64,000 nt of DNA from Nocardioides oceani (GCF_030412965.1 NZ_JAUHJQ010000005.1:62001-126000); one strand, 5' to 3'. Counted from the first letter of the stretch, positions 40,029-48,642 are shown. Translations and numbers: made by a program. The notes: generated from the letters alone by a model not told the origin.

Positions 40029-41160
40029 AAGCCGGCAGCGGACCGCAACCCACGGCGTACCCGGCCCCGTAGCTGCCAAGGACCTCAACCACCCACCGCC
40101 CGCAGGTCGGAGGTCGGCTGGCGGGGGTTTCGACACGCTCGCTTGCGCTCGCTGCTCAACCAGCGCGTGGTCAGCGGGCCGGCAGTGGACCGCGACCACG
40201 GCGTACCCGGCCCCGTAGACGCCAAGGACCGCAACCACCCGCGGCCCGCAGGTCGGAGGTCGGCTGCCGGGGGTTTCGACACGCTCGCTGGCGCTCGCTG
40301 CTCAACCAACGCGTGATCCGCGAGCCGGGAGCGGGCCGCGACCACGGCGCACCTCGCCCGGTAGCTGCCAAGGACCACAACCACCCGCGGCCCGGAGGCC
40401 GAAGGTCGGCTGCCGGGGGTTTCGACACGCTTGCTGGCGCTCGCTGCTCAACCAGCGGGGAGCCGGGAGCGGACCGCGACCAACGGCGCACGCCACCCCG
40501 TAACTGCCAAGGCCCGCAACCACCCACGGCCCGCAGGTCGGAGGTCGGCTGGCGGGGGCTTCGACACGCTCGCTGGCGCTCGCTGCTCAACCAGCGCGGA
40601 GCCGGCAGCGGACCGCGGCCAACGGCGTGCCTCGTCCTATAGCTGCCAAGAGCCGCAACCACCCACGACCCGCAGGCCGGAGGTCGGCTGGCGGGGGTTT
40701 CGACACGCTCGCTTGCGCTCGCTGCTCAACCAACGAGTGGTCCGGGAGCGCCGGCGGCGGACCGCAACCCACGGCGTACCCGGCCCCGTAGCTGCCAAGG
40801 ACCTCAACCACCCGCGGCCCGCAGGTCGGAGGTCGGCTGCAGGGGGTCTCGACGCGCTCGCTGCTCAACCAGCGGGAAGCCGGCAACGGACCGCAACCCA
40901 CGACGTACCTGGCCGCGTAGCTGCCAAGGGACCGCAACTACCCACGGCCGCAAGGCCGGAGGTCGGCTGCCGGGGTTTCGACACGCTCGCTGGCGCTCGC
41001 TGCTCAACCAGCGAGTGGTCCGCGAGCCAGGAGCGGACCGCGACCCACGACGTACCTGGCCGCGTAGCTGCCAAGGACCGCAACCACCCCCGGCCCGCAG
41101 GCCGAAGACCGGCCACCGGGGGTGTCGACCCGCTCGCCGGCGTTCCCTGCTCGACCAGCG
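40029..41160. repeat. Eight-copy tandem array of ~140-bp repeats
   Basis: Core TTTCGACACGCTCGCT-like sequences start at 40128, 40274, 40420, 40560, 40698, 40848, 40976 and 41122 (spacings 128-150 bp). Each unit joins a CCGTAGCTGCCAAGGACC-type block, a CCCGCAGGTCGGAGGTCGGCT block, the core, and GCTCGCTGCTCAACCAGCG. The sixth and eighth copies are degenerate. The core matches that of the 94-bp array near 20 kb. The core can form a hairpin (GGTTTCGA with TCAACC, and GCTCGCTGGCGCTCGC within). Apart from the SOS box near 39960, the 1.2-kb gap between the HNH gene and the exported pseudo-oxidase gene holds no other feature I can support; long frames here are translations of repeats. Confidence 0.9.
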
Positions 41161-41172
41161 AGAGTCGGCCGC

Positions 41173-42396
41173 TCAGTCCCGCACGAGCGCGCTGGGGGAG
41201 AGGTCGCGGTGGTGTCCGACGCCAGCGATGGCGAGGGTGATCTCGAGCTCGGCGAGGAGCGTGCGGAGCATGTGCCGGACGCCGGCCTCCCCTCCGAGCG
41301 CCAGGCCGTGCACGTACGGCCGGCCGATGACGACGGCCTCGGCCCCCAGGGCCAGTGCCCGGTAGGTGTCGGTCCCCGTGCGGACGCCCGAGCCGAACAG
41401 CACGGCGAGCTTGCCGCCGACGGCATCCGCGATGCGCGGCAGGGCGGTGATCGTCCCCGCGGCGGCGGGACCGCGGCGCCCGCGCTCGTTCGAGACGACG
41501 ATGCCGTCGAGACCACGGTGGACCGCCCTGCGCGCGTCCCGCACGTCCTGGATGCCGCCGAGGACGATCGGACCGTCCCAGGCCCTGCGGATCGCTGCGA
41601 GCGCCTCCCAGCCCTGCCCGGGCTGCGGGGGAGAGATCACGAGGTGGGTGCACCCGCTCACCCGCGCGCGGGTGAGCAGCACGGGGTCGGGGCCGCCCCG
41701 GTCCGGCCAGTCCAGGCCGAACCAGCGCTGGCCGGTGAGGGCAGCCACGGCGACCTCCTCGAGCGAGGTGCTCGCACGTGAGGAGTGGACGTAGGTGAGC
41801 CCCAGCCCCGCTGCCGCGCGGGCCGAGGCGATCTCGCCGGCGGGGTGCGCCTCGGTCTGGCCACCGACCGGGCCGAGGATGACCGGGGCCGGCATCGTGA
41901 CGCCGAGCACCGTCGTGCCGAGGTCACGCTCGGCGCGGTCCACGAACATCCGCGGGACGATCCGCCACGCGGACAGCGCACGCGCGTTCGCTCGTACGGC
42001 GGCGGCGCCGCCCGCCCAGGCGAGCAGGTGCCGCCGCGCGGCCTCGGACAGCACCTCCGCCGCGGCGGCCTCGAGGTCGGACAGGTTCGTGGTGAAGATC
42101 GGCGTGATGCCGGCCGTCATCCCGGCGAGGTAGATCTCTGACTGGTAGCTGCCGAACGGTGCGCCCGGGCCGACGGGGAGCGGCGACTCCGGTGACTCCG
42201 GTGACTCCGGTGACTCCGGTGACTCCGGCGACCTCGGCGACCTCGGCGACCTCCCGGGGACGCCGGGAGTCGCACGGGCCGGCGCCACCACCGGGCGCGC
42301 GGCCGACGCGGGCGACGCGAGGAGGCCCGCGGCGGCAGTCGCTGCGGCAGTCGCGGCGGCCACCTCGAGGAACTGGCGACGAGTGTGCTCGGACAT
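41173..42396 (-). CDS. Tat-exported alpha-hydroxy-acid oxidase-like protein lacking catalytic residues
   Basis: The 407-residue protein has a twin-arginine signal (TRRQFLEVAAATAAATAAAG, cleavage after ASPASA) and then an Arg/Ser/Pro-Glu linker with five SPE repeats. The rest is the FMN-dependent alpha-hydroxy-acid dehydrogenase barrel, with the FMN-phosphate region ALALGAEAVVIGRPYVHGL kept. Compared with the downstream paralogue, the active-site Lys is Gly280 (VLGGIQD), the base His is Glu304 (SNERGRR instead of SNHGGRQ), and substrate Tyr residues are changed (FGLDWPD against YQLYWPT). It is therefore probably inactive as an oxidase, although it may still bind FMN. The paralogue gene precedes it by 14 bp. 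Confidence 0.85.
   Translation of the reverse strand: MSEHTRRQFLEVAAATAAATAAAGLLASPASAARPVVAPARATPGVPGRSPRSPRSPESPESPESPESPESPLPVGPGAPFGSYQSEIYLAGMTAGITPIFTTNLSDLEAAAAEVLSEAARRHLLAWAGGAAAVRANARALSAWRIVPRMFVDRAERDLGTTVLGVTMPAPVILGPVGGQTEAHPAGEIASARAAAGLGLTYVHSSRASTSLEEVAVAALTGQRWFGLDWPDRGGPDPVLLTRARVSGCTHLVISPPQPGQGWEALAAIRRAWDGPIVLGGIQDVRDARRAVHRGLDGIVVSNERGRRGPAAAGTITALPRIADAVGGKLAVLFGSGVRTGTDTYRALALGAEAVVIGRPYVHGLALGGEAGVRHMLRTLLAELEITLAIAGVGHHRDLSPSALVRD
42184..42256. repeat. 9-bp repeats encoding Ser-Pro-Glu
   Basis: GGTGACTCC recurs in tandem at least four times perfectly, followed by diverged CGGCGACCT copies, encoding the SPE/SPR linker of the Tat-exported protein. Copy number probably varies by slippage. 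Confidence 0.85.
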
Positions 42397-42410
42397 GTCT
42401 GGTCTCCGCT

Positions 42411-43538
42411 TCAGCGCACGCGGGTCAGGGCGGAGCGGGACAGGGCGCGGTGACTGCGGAGACCCGCCTTGCGGACCTCCTCCTCGAGCTCGTCGACGAG
42501 CCTCCGCATCACCGTGCGGGTGCCCCGCTGTCCGTCCAGTGCGAGGCCGTACAGGTAGGGCCGGCCGACCAGCACCGCGTCGGCGCCGAGCGCCAGCGCC
42601 TTGAAGGCGTCGCGGCCCGTGCGGATCCCGGAGTCGAAGAGGACGGGCATCGTGCCGCCGACCGCCTGGACGATCGGCCCGAGCGCGTCGAGCGACGCGA
42701 TCGCCCCGTCGACCTGGCGTCCGCCGTGGTTCGAGACGACGATGCCGTCGATCGCGTGCTCGACGGCGAGCTCGGCGTCGCGCGGGCTCTGGATCCCCTT
42801 GAGCAGCACCGGCCCGTCCCAGTGCTCGCGGACCAGCGGCAGCTGCTGCCAGCCCAGGCCAGGATTCTGGAAGACGCCCGAGAACGCGATGCCGGCCGGC
42901 AACGCGGCGAGCTCTGCCGGCACGGGCATGTGCTTGCGCCGGAAGACCGGGTCGCTCGTGTAGTTCGCGATGCCCTTGTTCTCGAGGAAGGGCGAGTACC
43001 CGAGATCGAGGTCGATCGGCCGCCAGCCGAGCAGCGTCGTGTCGAGCGTGATGACCAGGTGGGTGTAGCCGGCCGCCCTCGCGCGGCGCAGGAAGGACAC
43101 CGCCAGCTCGTCGTCCGTGGGCCAGTAGAGCTGGTACCAGCGCGAGCCGTCGCCGTTGGCGGCCGCCACCTCCTCCATCGGGTAGGCGCCCTGCGTCGAG
43201 TGCAGGTACGTCAGCCCGAGCTCGGCCGCCGCGCGGGCGCTGGCGAGGTCGCCGTCCGGGTGCGCGAGCGTCTGCACGCCGACCGGCGCGAAGAGCACCG
43301 GCGCGGGCATGCGCGTGCCCAGGATGGTGGTGGAGAGGTCGACCTCCGCCGGCTTGCGGCCCCGGTGCCGCTTGATCCTCCAATGCCGGAACGCCCCGGC
43401 GTTGGCGCGCGTGGTGTCCGCGTCCCCCGCCCCGGCACGGATGTAGGCGAGGGCCTCGGGGCTCAGGCTGTCGGCGGCTTGCGCCTCCAGCTGCGAGAGG
43501 TCGCCGGGGATGGTGCCGGCGGCGACGGGCGGCGTCAT
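42411..43538 (-). CDS. FMN-dependent alpha-hydroxy-acid oxidase (lactate 2-monooxygenase-like)
   Basis: The 375-residue enzyme has an intact FMN alpha-hydroxy-acid oxidase active site: Tyr in ALAYIRAGAGD, YQLYWPTDDE, Lys247 in VLLKGIQS, and His271 in SNHGGRQVDG, with DSGIRTGRDAFKALALGADAVLVGRPYLYGLAL for FMN binding. It should oxidise an L-2-hydroxy acid such as lactate to pyruvate (and acetate if a monooxygenase) in the cytoplasm. No signal peptide is present. The exported paralogue follows 14 bp downstream, so the pair arose by tandem duplication with later addition of a signal. Confidence 0.9.
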   Translation of the reverse strand: MTPPVAAGTIPGDLSQLEAQAADSLSPEALAYIRAGAGDADTTRANAGAFRHWRIKRHRGRKPAEVDLSTTILGTRMPAPVLFAPVGVQTLAHPDGDLASARAAAELGLTYLHSTQGAYPMEEVAAANGDGSRWYQLYWPTDDELAVSFLRRARAAGYTHLVITLDTTLLGWRPIDLDLGYSPFLENKGIANYTSDPVFRRKHMPVPAELAALPAGIAFSGVFQNPGLGWQQLPLVREHWDGPVLLKGIQSPRDAELAVEHAIDGIVVSNHGGRQVDGAIASLDALGPIVQAVGGTMPVLFDSGIRTGRDAFKALALGADAVLVGRPYLYGLALDGQRGTRTVMRRLVDELEEEVRKAGLRSHRALSRSALTRVR

Positions 43539-43609
43539 CGCGGAAGATTATTCGGAGCAGCCGAGCACGGGCAAGGTCTCTCGGGGGACGGTCGGGTGCC
43601 TGGCTTGAT

Positions 43610-44015
43610 GCGGACGGGCTGGCCTGTAGGCCGGGTTCTGTCCCCGGGCCCCTCGCGGGGCGTCGGGGGGCGACCATCCATCTACGAGCGCCGTTGCCGA
43701 CGCCCTCCAGCGGTCTACCCGTGCACTCGGGCGGGCAGCCCTCGGACGTGCACGCGTCGCGGGCGGACCCGCGACTTCTTGACCTTGCTCCGGGTGGGGT
43801 TTGCCGAGCCGGCCCGGTCGCCCGGGTCGCTGGTGGTCTCTTGCACCACCGTTTCACCCTTGCCGCCCGGCCGGAGCCGGGTGGCGGTCTGTTCTCTGTG
43901 GCACTTTCCCGCGGGTCACCCCGGGTGGGTGTTACCCACCACCCTGCCCTGTGGAGCCCGGACCTTCCTCGCCGCACCCGGAGGTGCGCCGCGGTCGCCC
44001 GGCCAGCCCGTCCGC
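43610..44015 (-). ncRNA. rnpB: RNase P RNA (bacterial type A)
   Basis: On the - strand the RNA runs from 44015 to 43610, about 406 nt. Its ends make a perfect 15-bp P1 helix (GCGGACGGGCTGGCC with GGCCAGCCCGTCCGC). Conserved blocks appear in order: GAGGAAGGTCCGGGCTCCAC (CR I), GAAAGTGCCACAGAGAACAG, GGGTGAAACGGTGGTGCAAG, CCACCCGGAGCAAGGTCAAG, and AGATGGATGGTC with ACAGAACCCGGCCTA (CR V) near the 3' end. This is the catalytic RNA that matures tRNA 5' ends. Long frames across this stretch are not genes. Confidence 0.95.
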
Positions 44016-44066
44016 GGGCCAAGGATCGCACACCGCGAGGGTCGGCGCGCGACGTAGGTTGGGGAC

Positions 44067-44531
44067 ATGGAGGAGCCGACGCACCAGCCGAACCAGGAGC
44101 CGCACGAGCTGAAGGCGCCGCCGCTGGTCTTCCCGGGCCAGCGCGGCCACGAGTCGGCGTACCGCACCGCCCACGACCTGCTCGCCCGCCGTGCCCCCGT
44201 CGAGGCGCTCGAGGTGATCGAGCCCGCGCTGGAGCAGGAGCCGAGCAACACCGGCCTGCGGTCGCTGCGCGCGTGGGCGTTCCTGCTGCGGGCGCAGCTG
44301 GGGCGTGCCGAGGAGGAACTGGCGTCGCTGGTGGCCGAGAACCCCGACGACGACTGGGCGCGGCACGCCCTGGGCCGTGCGCTGGAGCGGCAGGCGCGGC
44401 TGGTCGAGGCGCTGCCGCACCTGCGGCTGGCGGCCGCGATGAGCGGCGACCCCGAGCACGAGGTCGCCGTGCTCCGGGTGGAGCGGCGCCTCGCCGAGAC
44501 CGGCCAGGCGTCGTACGACGACCTGACCTGA
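44067..44531 (+). CDS. Tetratricopeptide-repeat protein, 154 aa
   Basis: The protein consists of about three TPR-like helix pairs (AYRTAHDLLARRAPVEALEVIEPALEQEPSN, LRSLRAWAFLLRAQLGRAEEELASLVAENPDDDW, ARHALGRALERQARLVEALPHLRLAAAMSGD), which usually bind other proteins. The ATG lies 6 nt after TAGGTT, a leaderless start. It is divergent from rnpB and followed by two small genes. The partner is unknown. Confidence 0.85.
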   Translation: MEEPTHQPNQEPHELKAPPLVFPGQRGHESAYRTAHDLLARRAPVEALEVIEPALEQEPSNTGLRSLRAWAFLLRAQLGRAEEELASLVAENPDDDWARHALGRALERQARLVEALPHLRLAAAMSGDPEHEVAVLRVERRLAETGQASYDDLT

Positions 44532-44552
44532 GCGCGCGGGTACCTTCGGGCC

Positions 44553-44774
44553 ATGAGCGAGCCCGAGGAGTACTGGTTCTGCGTCAAGCACCACCGCGTC
44601 GAGACCAAGGACAACCTGTGCCCGAGCCGGCACCGGCTCGGTCCCTACCCCTCGGCCGCCGAGGCGGAGCGCGCGCTGGAGAAGACCCAGGAGCGCAACG
44701 AGGCCTGGGACAACGACCCCGACTGGAACGACGACGCCGACGCCGCCCCGGGTGACGCCGGCAGCGGGGACTGA
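44553..44774 (+). CDS. Small conserved protein, 73 aa
   Basis: Sequence pattern YWFCVKHHRVETKDNLCPSRHRLGPYPSAAEAERALEKTQERNEAWD followed by an acidic tail. The pattern C-x3-HH ... C-x3-H may bind a metal, and the PYPSAAEAERAL piece is SPOR-like. It is recurrent in actinobacteria in my recollection; function unknown. Leaderless start: TACCTT ends 6 nt before the ATG. Confidence 0.75.
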   Translation: MSEPEEYWFCVKHHRVETKDNLCPSRHRLGPYPSAAEAERALEKTQERNEAWDNDPDWNDDADAAPGDAGSGD

Positions 44775-44777
44775 GGC

Positions 44778-45074
44778 TTGGCTCTCTCCCGACGCCGCAG
44801 GGTCCGCCCGCAGCGGTCGGACGTGGTCTCGCCCCGCCCGTTCATCGGCATGGGCCTGGTCGCCACGGCGTTCTTCCCGTACGCCGCGAGCGGGCTCCTC
44901 GCCCCGTGGTGGGCGGTCGTGCTGTTCGTCCTGGTCTGGCTCGGCGCCTTCGCGCTCGCCTGCGCGTGGTGGACCCCGCACCCCGACCGCCTGCCGTGGC
45001 TCGGCGCGGGCACGCTCGTGCTGTGGTTCGCCCTGGTCACCGCCGGCGGCGTCCTCCTCGGCTGGGGCGGCTGA
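44778..45074 (+). CDS. Small integral membrane protein, 98 aa
   Basis: After a basic N-terminus (SRRRRVRPQRSD) three hydrophobic segments follow (FIGMGLVATAFFPYAASGLL, WWAVVLFVLVWLGAFALACAWW, WLGAGTLVLWFALVTAGGVLLGW). The start TTG 44778 stands 4 bp after the previous stop; no ATG or GTG gives the basic N-terminus, and GTG 44824 would start just before TM1. Family and role unknown. Confidence 0.7.
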   Translation: MALSRRRRVRPQRSDVVSPRPFIGMGLVATAFFPYAASGLLAPWWAVVLFVLVWLGAFALACAWWTPHPDRLPWLGAGTLVLWFALVTAGGVLLGWGG

Positions 45075-45083
45075 CCGCCGGGG

Positions 45084-45662
45084 TCATCCCCGCCGGGGCA
45101 GCCCGAGCCGCCGCACGACCTCCTCGGCGGCCTCCGCCGCGGACAGCGCCGAGGTGTCGAGCCGGGTGTGCGGGTGGTCGAGCGGGAACGGCTGGTCCGG
45201 CCCGGTCGAGAGGACCTGCTGCTCGTGGGAGTCGAGCAGGTGTGCCCGCGCCCAGGCGGTGTCGCGCTTGGAGGGCTTCGCGGCCAGCCGCTCCGGCGTG
45301 CCCTCGCGCGCCAGCCGCGTGTCGAGGTCGGACCAGAGCTCGACGAAGTCGACCCGCCCGCCCGCGGCCGGCACGGGTGCGACCAGCTCCTCGACGTACG
45401 CCGCGTCGCGCGGGTCGTCGAGCAGCCAGACGTAGGTGAACACCAGGCCGGGGAGGTCGGCGGCGACCGCCTCCTCGATCACCCGCCGGCGGAACTCCTG
45501 CTTGAGCGTCTCGAACGGCGGCGTGCCCCAGTCGAAGACCTCCAGCAGCGGCTCGATCGTGGCGTGGTTGTGGAACAGGCGGTACGGCGTCCGCGCGGCC
45601 AGCTGGCGGCCGACGCTCATCTTCCCCACGGCCTGCGGCCCGAACAGCATCACCAGGTGCAC
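45084..45662 (-). CDS. P-loop ATPase/kinase-like protein
   Basis: The 192-residue protein begins HLVMLFGPQAVGKMSVGRQLA, a P-loop (GPQAVGKMS) on the first strand, followed by YRLFHNHATIEPLLEVFDW and LVFTYVWLLDDPRD (Walker B-like). This is the layout of the shikimate/gluconate-kinase-like AAA group. It may phosphorylate a small molecule; the substrate is unknown. GTG 45662 fits the start of the strand; the frame is open further upstream over the divergent ABC promoter but looks non-coding there. Confidence 0.75.
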   Translation of the reverse strand: MHLVMLFGPQAVGKMSVGRQLAARTPYRLFHNHATIEPLLEVFDWGTPPFETLKQEFRRRVIEEAVAADLPGLVFTYVWLLDDPRDAAYVEELVAPVPAAGGRVDFVELWSDLDTRLAREGTPERLAAKPSKRDTAWARAHLLDSHEQQVLSTGPDQPFPLDHPHTRLDTSALSAAEAAEEVVRRLGLPRRG

Positions 45663-45831
45663 GCGCCCAGCCGACCACGAGCGACCGGTTCGCGCGAGCG
45701 GATTCGTCTCTGCGACACCCGTGTCCCACGCAGGCGTAATTGCGTAAGTAGACCGAAAAAGTGTGGTTAGATCCTCCCGCGCCGCTCGGGGCGTCGTCCA
45801 CGTCCGTCCAGCAGCAGGAGAGCCGCGCATT

Positions 45832-46716
45832 ATGGTCCAGCTCGAGGGTCGCCCCGTGCCCCCGACCACCGCGACTCCCGAATCGCGGCGCACCGAGCGC
45901 GCCACCCGGCGGCGTACCCGCCTCCAGCGCCTGGCGGTGCACGGCGCGTCGCTCGCGGCGCTCCTGCTCGGGTGGTGGCTGGTCACGCGCACCGGCCTGG
46001 TCCGGCCGCTGTACCTGCCGCCGCCCGCCGACGTGTGGGACGCGTTCGTCCGCGCGAACACCGACCACCCGATCAGCCCGGGCTCGGACCGCATCGTCCG
46101 CGGGGAGCAGAACTACTACCTGTGGGAGCACCTGCTCGCCAGCCTGCAGCGGATCGCGATCGGCGTCGGCGGGGGAGTGCTGCTGGGCATCCCGCTCGGG
46201 CTGCTCATGGGCACCACCTGGCTCGGCGTCGTCCTGGAGCCGTACCTCAACTTCCTCCGCTCGCTGCCGCCGCTGGCCTACATCGGCCTGCTGATCGTGT
46301 GGTTCGGCATCGGCGACACCTCGAAGATCTGGCTGCTGTTCCTCGCCGTCTTCCCGCCGGTCGCGATGGCGACGATCAGCGGTGTGCGGGGCGTCCGAGA
46401 GGACCAGCTCAACGCGGTGCGGTCGCTCGGCGCCTCGCGGCGGCAGGCCCTGACCTCGGTGGTGCTGCCGGCGACGTTGCCGGAGGTGCTGACCGGCATC
46501 CGGGTGGCGACCGGCTTCGCCTGGACCACCGTGGTGGCGGCGGAGATCGCCAACGGCATCCCCGGCATCGGCGGGTTGGCCTACCTGGCGGGCGAGCAGC
46601 TGCGGACGCCGCTCGTCATCGCCTCCATCCTCGTGATCGGCCTCGCGGCGATCGCTCTCGACCTCGGTCTGAAGCACCTGGAGAAGTCCCTCGTCCCCTG
46701 GCGGGGCAAGGCGTGA
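45832..46716 (+). CDS. ABC transporter permease (taurine/nitrate/sulfonate type)
   Basis: From ATG 45832 the 294-residue protein has an initial membrane segment (LAVHGASLAALLLGWWLV) and the BPD inner-membrane domain with LPPLAYIGLLIVWFGIGDTSKIWLLFLAVFPPVAM and the EAA-like loop VREDQLNAVRSLGASRRQALTSVVLPATLPEVLTGIRVA that contacts the ATPase. It is the first gene of a permease-binding protein-ATPase operon. An AT-rich stretch at 45735-45775 upstream (ending GTTAGATCC) is the likely promoter. Ligand cannot be read from sequence; taurine, sulfonates or nitrate-like ions are typical for the family. Confidence 0.87.
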   Translation: MVQLEGRPVPPTTATPESRRTERATRRRTRLQRLAVHGASLAALLLGWWLVTRTGLVRPLYLPPPADVWDAFVRANTDHPISPGSDRIVRGEQNYYLWEHLLASLQRIAIGVGGGVLLGIPLGLLMGTTWLGVVLEPYLNFLRSLPPLAYIGLLIVWFGIGDTSKIWLLFLAVFPPVAMATISGVRGVREDQLNAVRSLGASRRQALTSVVLPATLPEVLTGIRVATGFAWTTVVAAEIANGIPGIGGLAYLAGEQLRTPLVIASILVIGLAAIALDLGLKHLEKSLVPWRGKA

Positions 46717-46748
46717 ACCGGCCGCAACGGCCGCATGGAGGAGCACCT

Positions 46749-47831
46749 GTGAAGACACGACTGAAGCAGTCCGCCGCCGCCCTGGCGGTGACCACCCTGA
46801 CGCTGGCCCTGACCGGCTGCGTGGAGTCCGGACGCAGCAGCGCCACGAACGAGACGGACGCCGCGCAGGCGTCGGACTGCCCGTGGGAGGCGGACGACTC
46901 GATCACCACCACCGCCCGGATCGCGTGGCAGGCGATCCCCAACGCCGACGTGGTCGTCAAGGACCTCGGCCTGCTCGAGGCGTGCATGCCCAACGCGGAG
47001 ATCTCCTGGGTCCAGGCCGCGTCCGGCGGGGACGTGGTGAAGTACTACGGCTCCGGCGACGTCGACCTCGGCCTGATGGGCTCTTCTCCGGCCACCATCG
47101 CCTCCTCCGAGCCGGTCGTCCGCGACGTCGACCTGGCCGTCGTCTGGATCCACGACGTCATCGGCGAGGCCGAGTCGCTCGTGGTGCGCGACCCCGAGGT
47201 GATCGACCTCGCCGGGCTGGAGGGCGGGAGGATCGGCGTGCCGTTCAGCAGCACCGCCCACTACTCCCTGCTCCAGGCGCTCGCCGAGGAGGGCCTGGAC
47301 CCGGCGACGGACGTCGAGGTCATCAACCTCGACCCCGAGAAGATGCCCGGCGCCTGGCAGGGCGACCAGATCGACGCCGCCTGGGTCTGGGACCCGGTGC
47401 AGAGCCAGCTGCTCGAGGACGGCGGCACCCGCATCCTCTCCAGCGCGGACACGGCCGAGGCGGGTCGCCCGACCTTCGACGTCGGCACCGCGGACCGCAC
47501 CTTCGTCGCCGAGAACCCCGAGTTCATGGCCCAGTGGGCCAAGGCCCAGGACCACGCCGTCGGGCTCATCCAGGACGACCCGGCTACGGCCGCCGAGTCG
47601 GTCGCGGTCGTGCTCGGGATCGACCCGGCGGACGCCGAGAAGCAGTTCGCCGGGCTGTCCTACCTCCGCGCCCAGGAGCAGGTCGACTACCTCTCCAGGT
47701 CCTTCCCGAAGGACCTGCTGACCACGGCCGGCTTCCTGCTCGACCAGGGCGGCATCGAGGCCGTCGGCACGCCGGAGCAGTACGCCGAGCACGTCGACGC
47801 GGGCCCCGCCCGGAGCGCCGTCGGTGGCTGA
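46749..47831 (+). CDS. ABC transporter substrate-binding lipoprotein (TauA/SsuA-like)
   Basis: GTG 46749 starts a lipoprotein signal (LAVTTLTLALTGC, lipobox Cys about residue 25). The rest is a type II periplasmic-binding fold of the NMT1/TauA kind (IAWQAIPNADVVVKDLGLLEACMPNAEISWVQAASGGDVVKYYGSGDVDLGLMGSSPA, LAGLEGGRIGVPFSSTAHYSLLQAL, DAAWVWDPVQSQLL). A GGAGGAG site precedes the start. The ATPase gene overlaps its end by 8 bp. The ligand is probably an organic sulfonate or amine, but this is family-level inference. Confidence 0.87.
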   Translation: MKTRLKQSAAALAVTTLTLALTGCVESGRSSATNETDAAQASDCPWEADDSITTTARIAWQAIPNADVVVKDLGLLEACMPNAEISWVQAASGGDVVKYYGSGDVDLGLMGSSPATIASSEPVVRDVDLAVVWIHDVIGEAESLVVRDPEVIDLAGLEGGRIGVPFSSTAHYSLLQALAEEGLDPATDVEVINLDPEKMPGAWQGDQIDAAWVWDPVQSQLLEDGGTRILSSADTAEAGRPTFDVGTADRTFVAENPEFMAQWAKAQDHAVGLIQDDPATAAESVAVVLGIDPADAEKQFAGLSYLRAQEQVDYLSRSFPKDLLTTAGFLLDQGGIEAVGTPEQYAEHVDAGPARSAVGG

Positions 47832-48612
47832 GCAGGCACCGTCGGCCTCCCGGTCGATCGCGTTCGAGGGCGTGCGGCACCACTTCTCCGTGGGTGGTGC
47901 CGCCGTCCCGGCGCTCGGACCGGTCGACTTCGAGATCGAGCCCGGCGAGCTCGTGACGATCGCGGGCCCGTCCGGCTGCGGCAAGACCACGCTCCTCCGG
48001 CTGCTCGCGGGCTTCCTCGCCCCGAGCGAGGGCACGGTCTCCGTCGCCGGCCGGCGGGTGCAGGGCCCCGCCGCCGAGCGGGGCGTGGTCTTCCAGCAGC
48101 CCACGCTGTTCCCGTGGCTGTCGGTGCGGCGCAACGTCGAGCTCGGCCCACGCCTGCGCGGCGTCGGGTCGGCGGCCCGCCACGAGGTGGCCGATCAGTA
48201 CCTCGAGCTCGTCGGGCTGGCCGACGTCGCCGACCACCGGCCCTACGAGCTCTCGGGTGGCATGCAGCAGCGCTGCCAGATCGCCCGGGTGCTCGCCAAC
48301 GAGCCCGAGATCGTGCTGATGGACGAGCCGTTCGGGGCGCTCGACGCGCTCACCCGCGAGCGGCTGCAGGACGAGCTCCTCGCCATCTGGCGGGCGACCG
48401 GACGCACGATCCTGTTCATCACCCACAGCGTCGACGAGGCGGTCTTCCTCGGCTCGCGGGTGCTCGTGATGAGCCCGCGCCCCGGCCGGATCGTGCTCGA
48501 CGAGCGCGCCGTGTTCGCCGACCGCGGCGAGCGGGTGCCCGACGAGGAGGTCCGGGCGCTGCCGGCGTACGTCGAGCTGCGCGAGGAGGTCCGCCGGGCC
48601 ATCGCCGCCTAG
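47824..48612 (+). CDS. ABC transporter ATP-binding protein (TauB/SsuB-like)
   Basis: The 262-residue protein has a full nucleotide-binding domain: Walker A GPSGCGKTT, Q-loop VFQQPTLFPW, signature LSGGMQQRCQIAR, Walker B IVLMDEP, and His-switch FITHSVDEAVFL. It energises import by the upstream permease and binding lipoprotein. GTG 47824 lies inside the end of the previous gene (8-bp overlap), so coupling is likely. Confidence 0.92.
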   Translation: MAEQAPSASRSIAFEGVRHHFSVGGAAVPALGPVDFEIEPGELVTIAGPSGCGKTTLLRLLAGFLAPSEGTVSVAGRRVQGPAAERGVVFQQPTLFPWLSVRRNVELGPRLRGVGSAARHEVADQYLELVGLADVADHRPYELSGGMQQRCQIARVLANEPEIVLMDEPFGALDALTRERLQDELLAIWRATGRTILFITHSVDEAVFLGSRVLVMSPRPGRIVLDERAVFADRGERVPDEEVRALPAYVELREEVRRAIAA

Positions 48613-48642
48613 GGCCGGCCCGCCGGGGTCAGCGGAGCCGGG

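Noticed and set aside
40171..40662. Open frames of 70-270 codons across the repeat array on both strands
   Set aside because: They encode the repeat unit again and again, have no ribosome sites, and coincide fully with non-coding repeat structure.
43620..44057. Protein-coding frames with Cys/Arg-rich products between the oxidase and TPR genes
   Set aside because: The region is fully explained by RNase P RNA on the - strand.
45735..45775. Exact -35/-10 assignment for the ABC operon promoter
   Set aside because: The stretch is AT-rich and promoter-like, but several hexamer pairs fit equally badly, so no specific boxes are reported.
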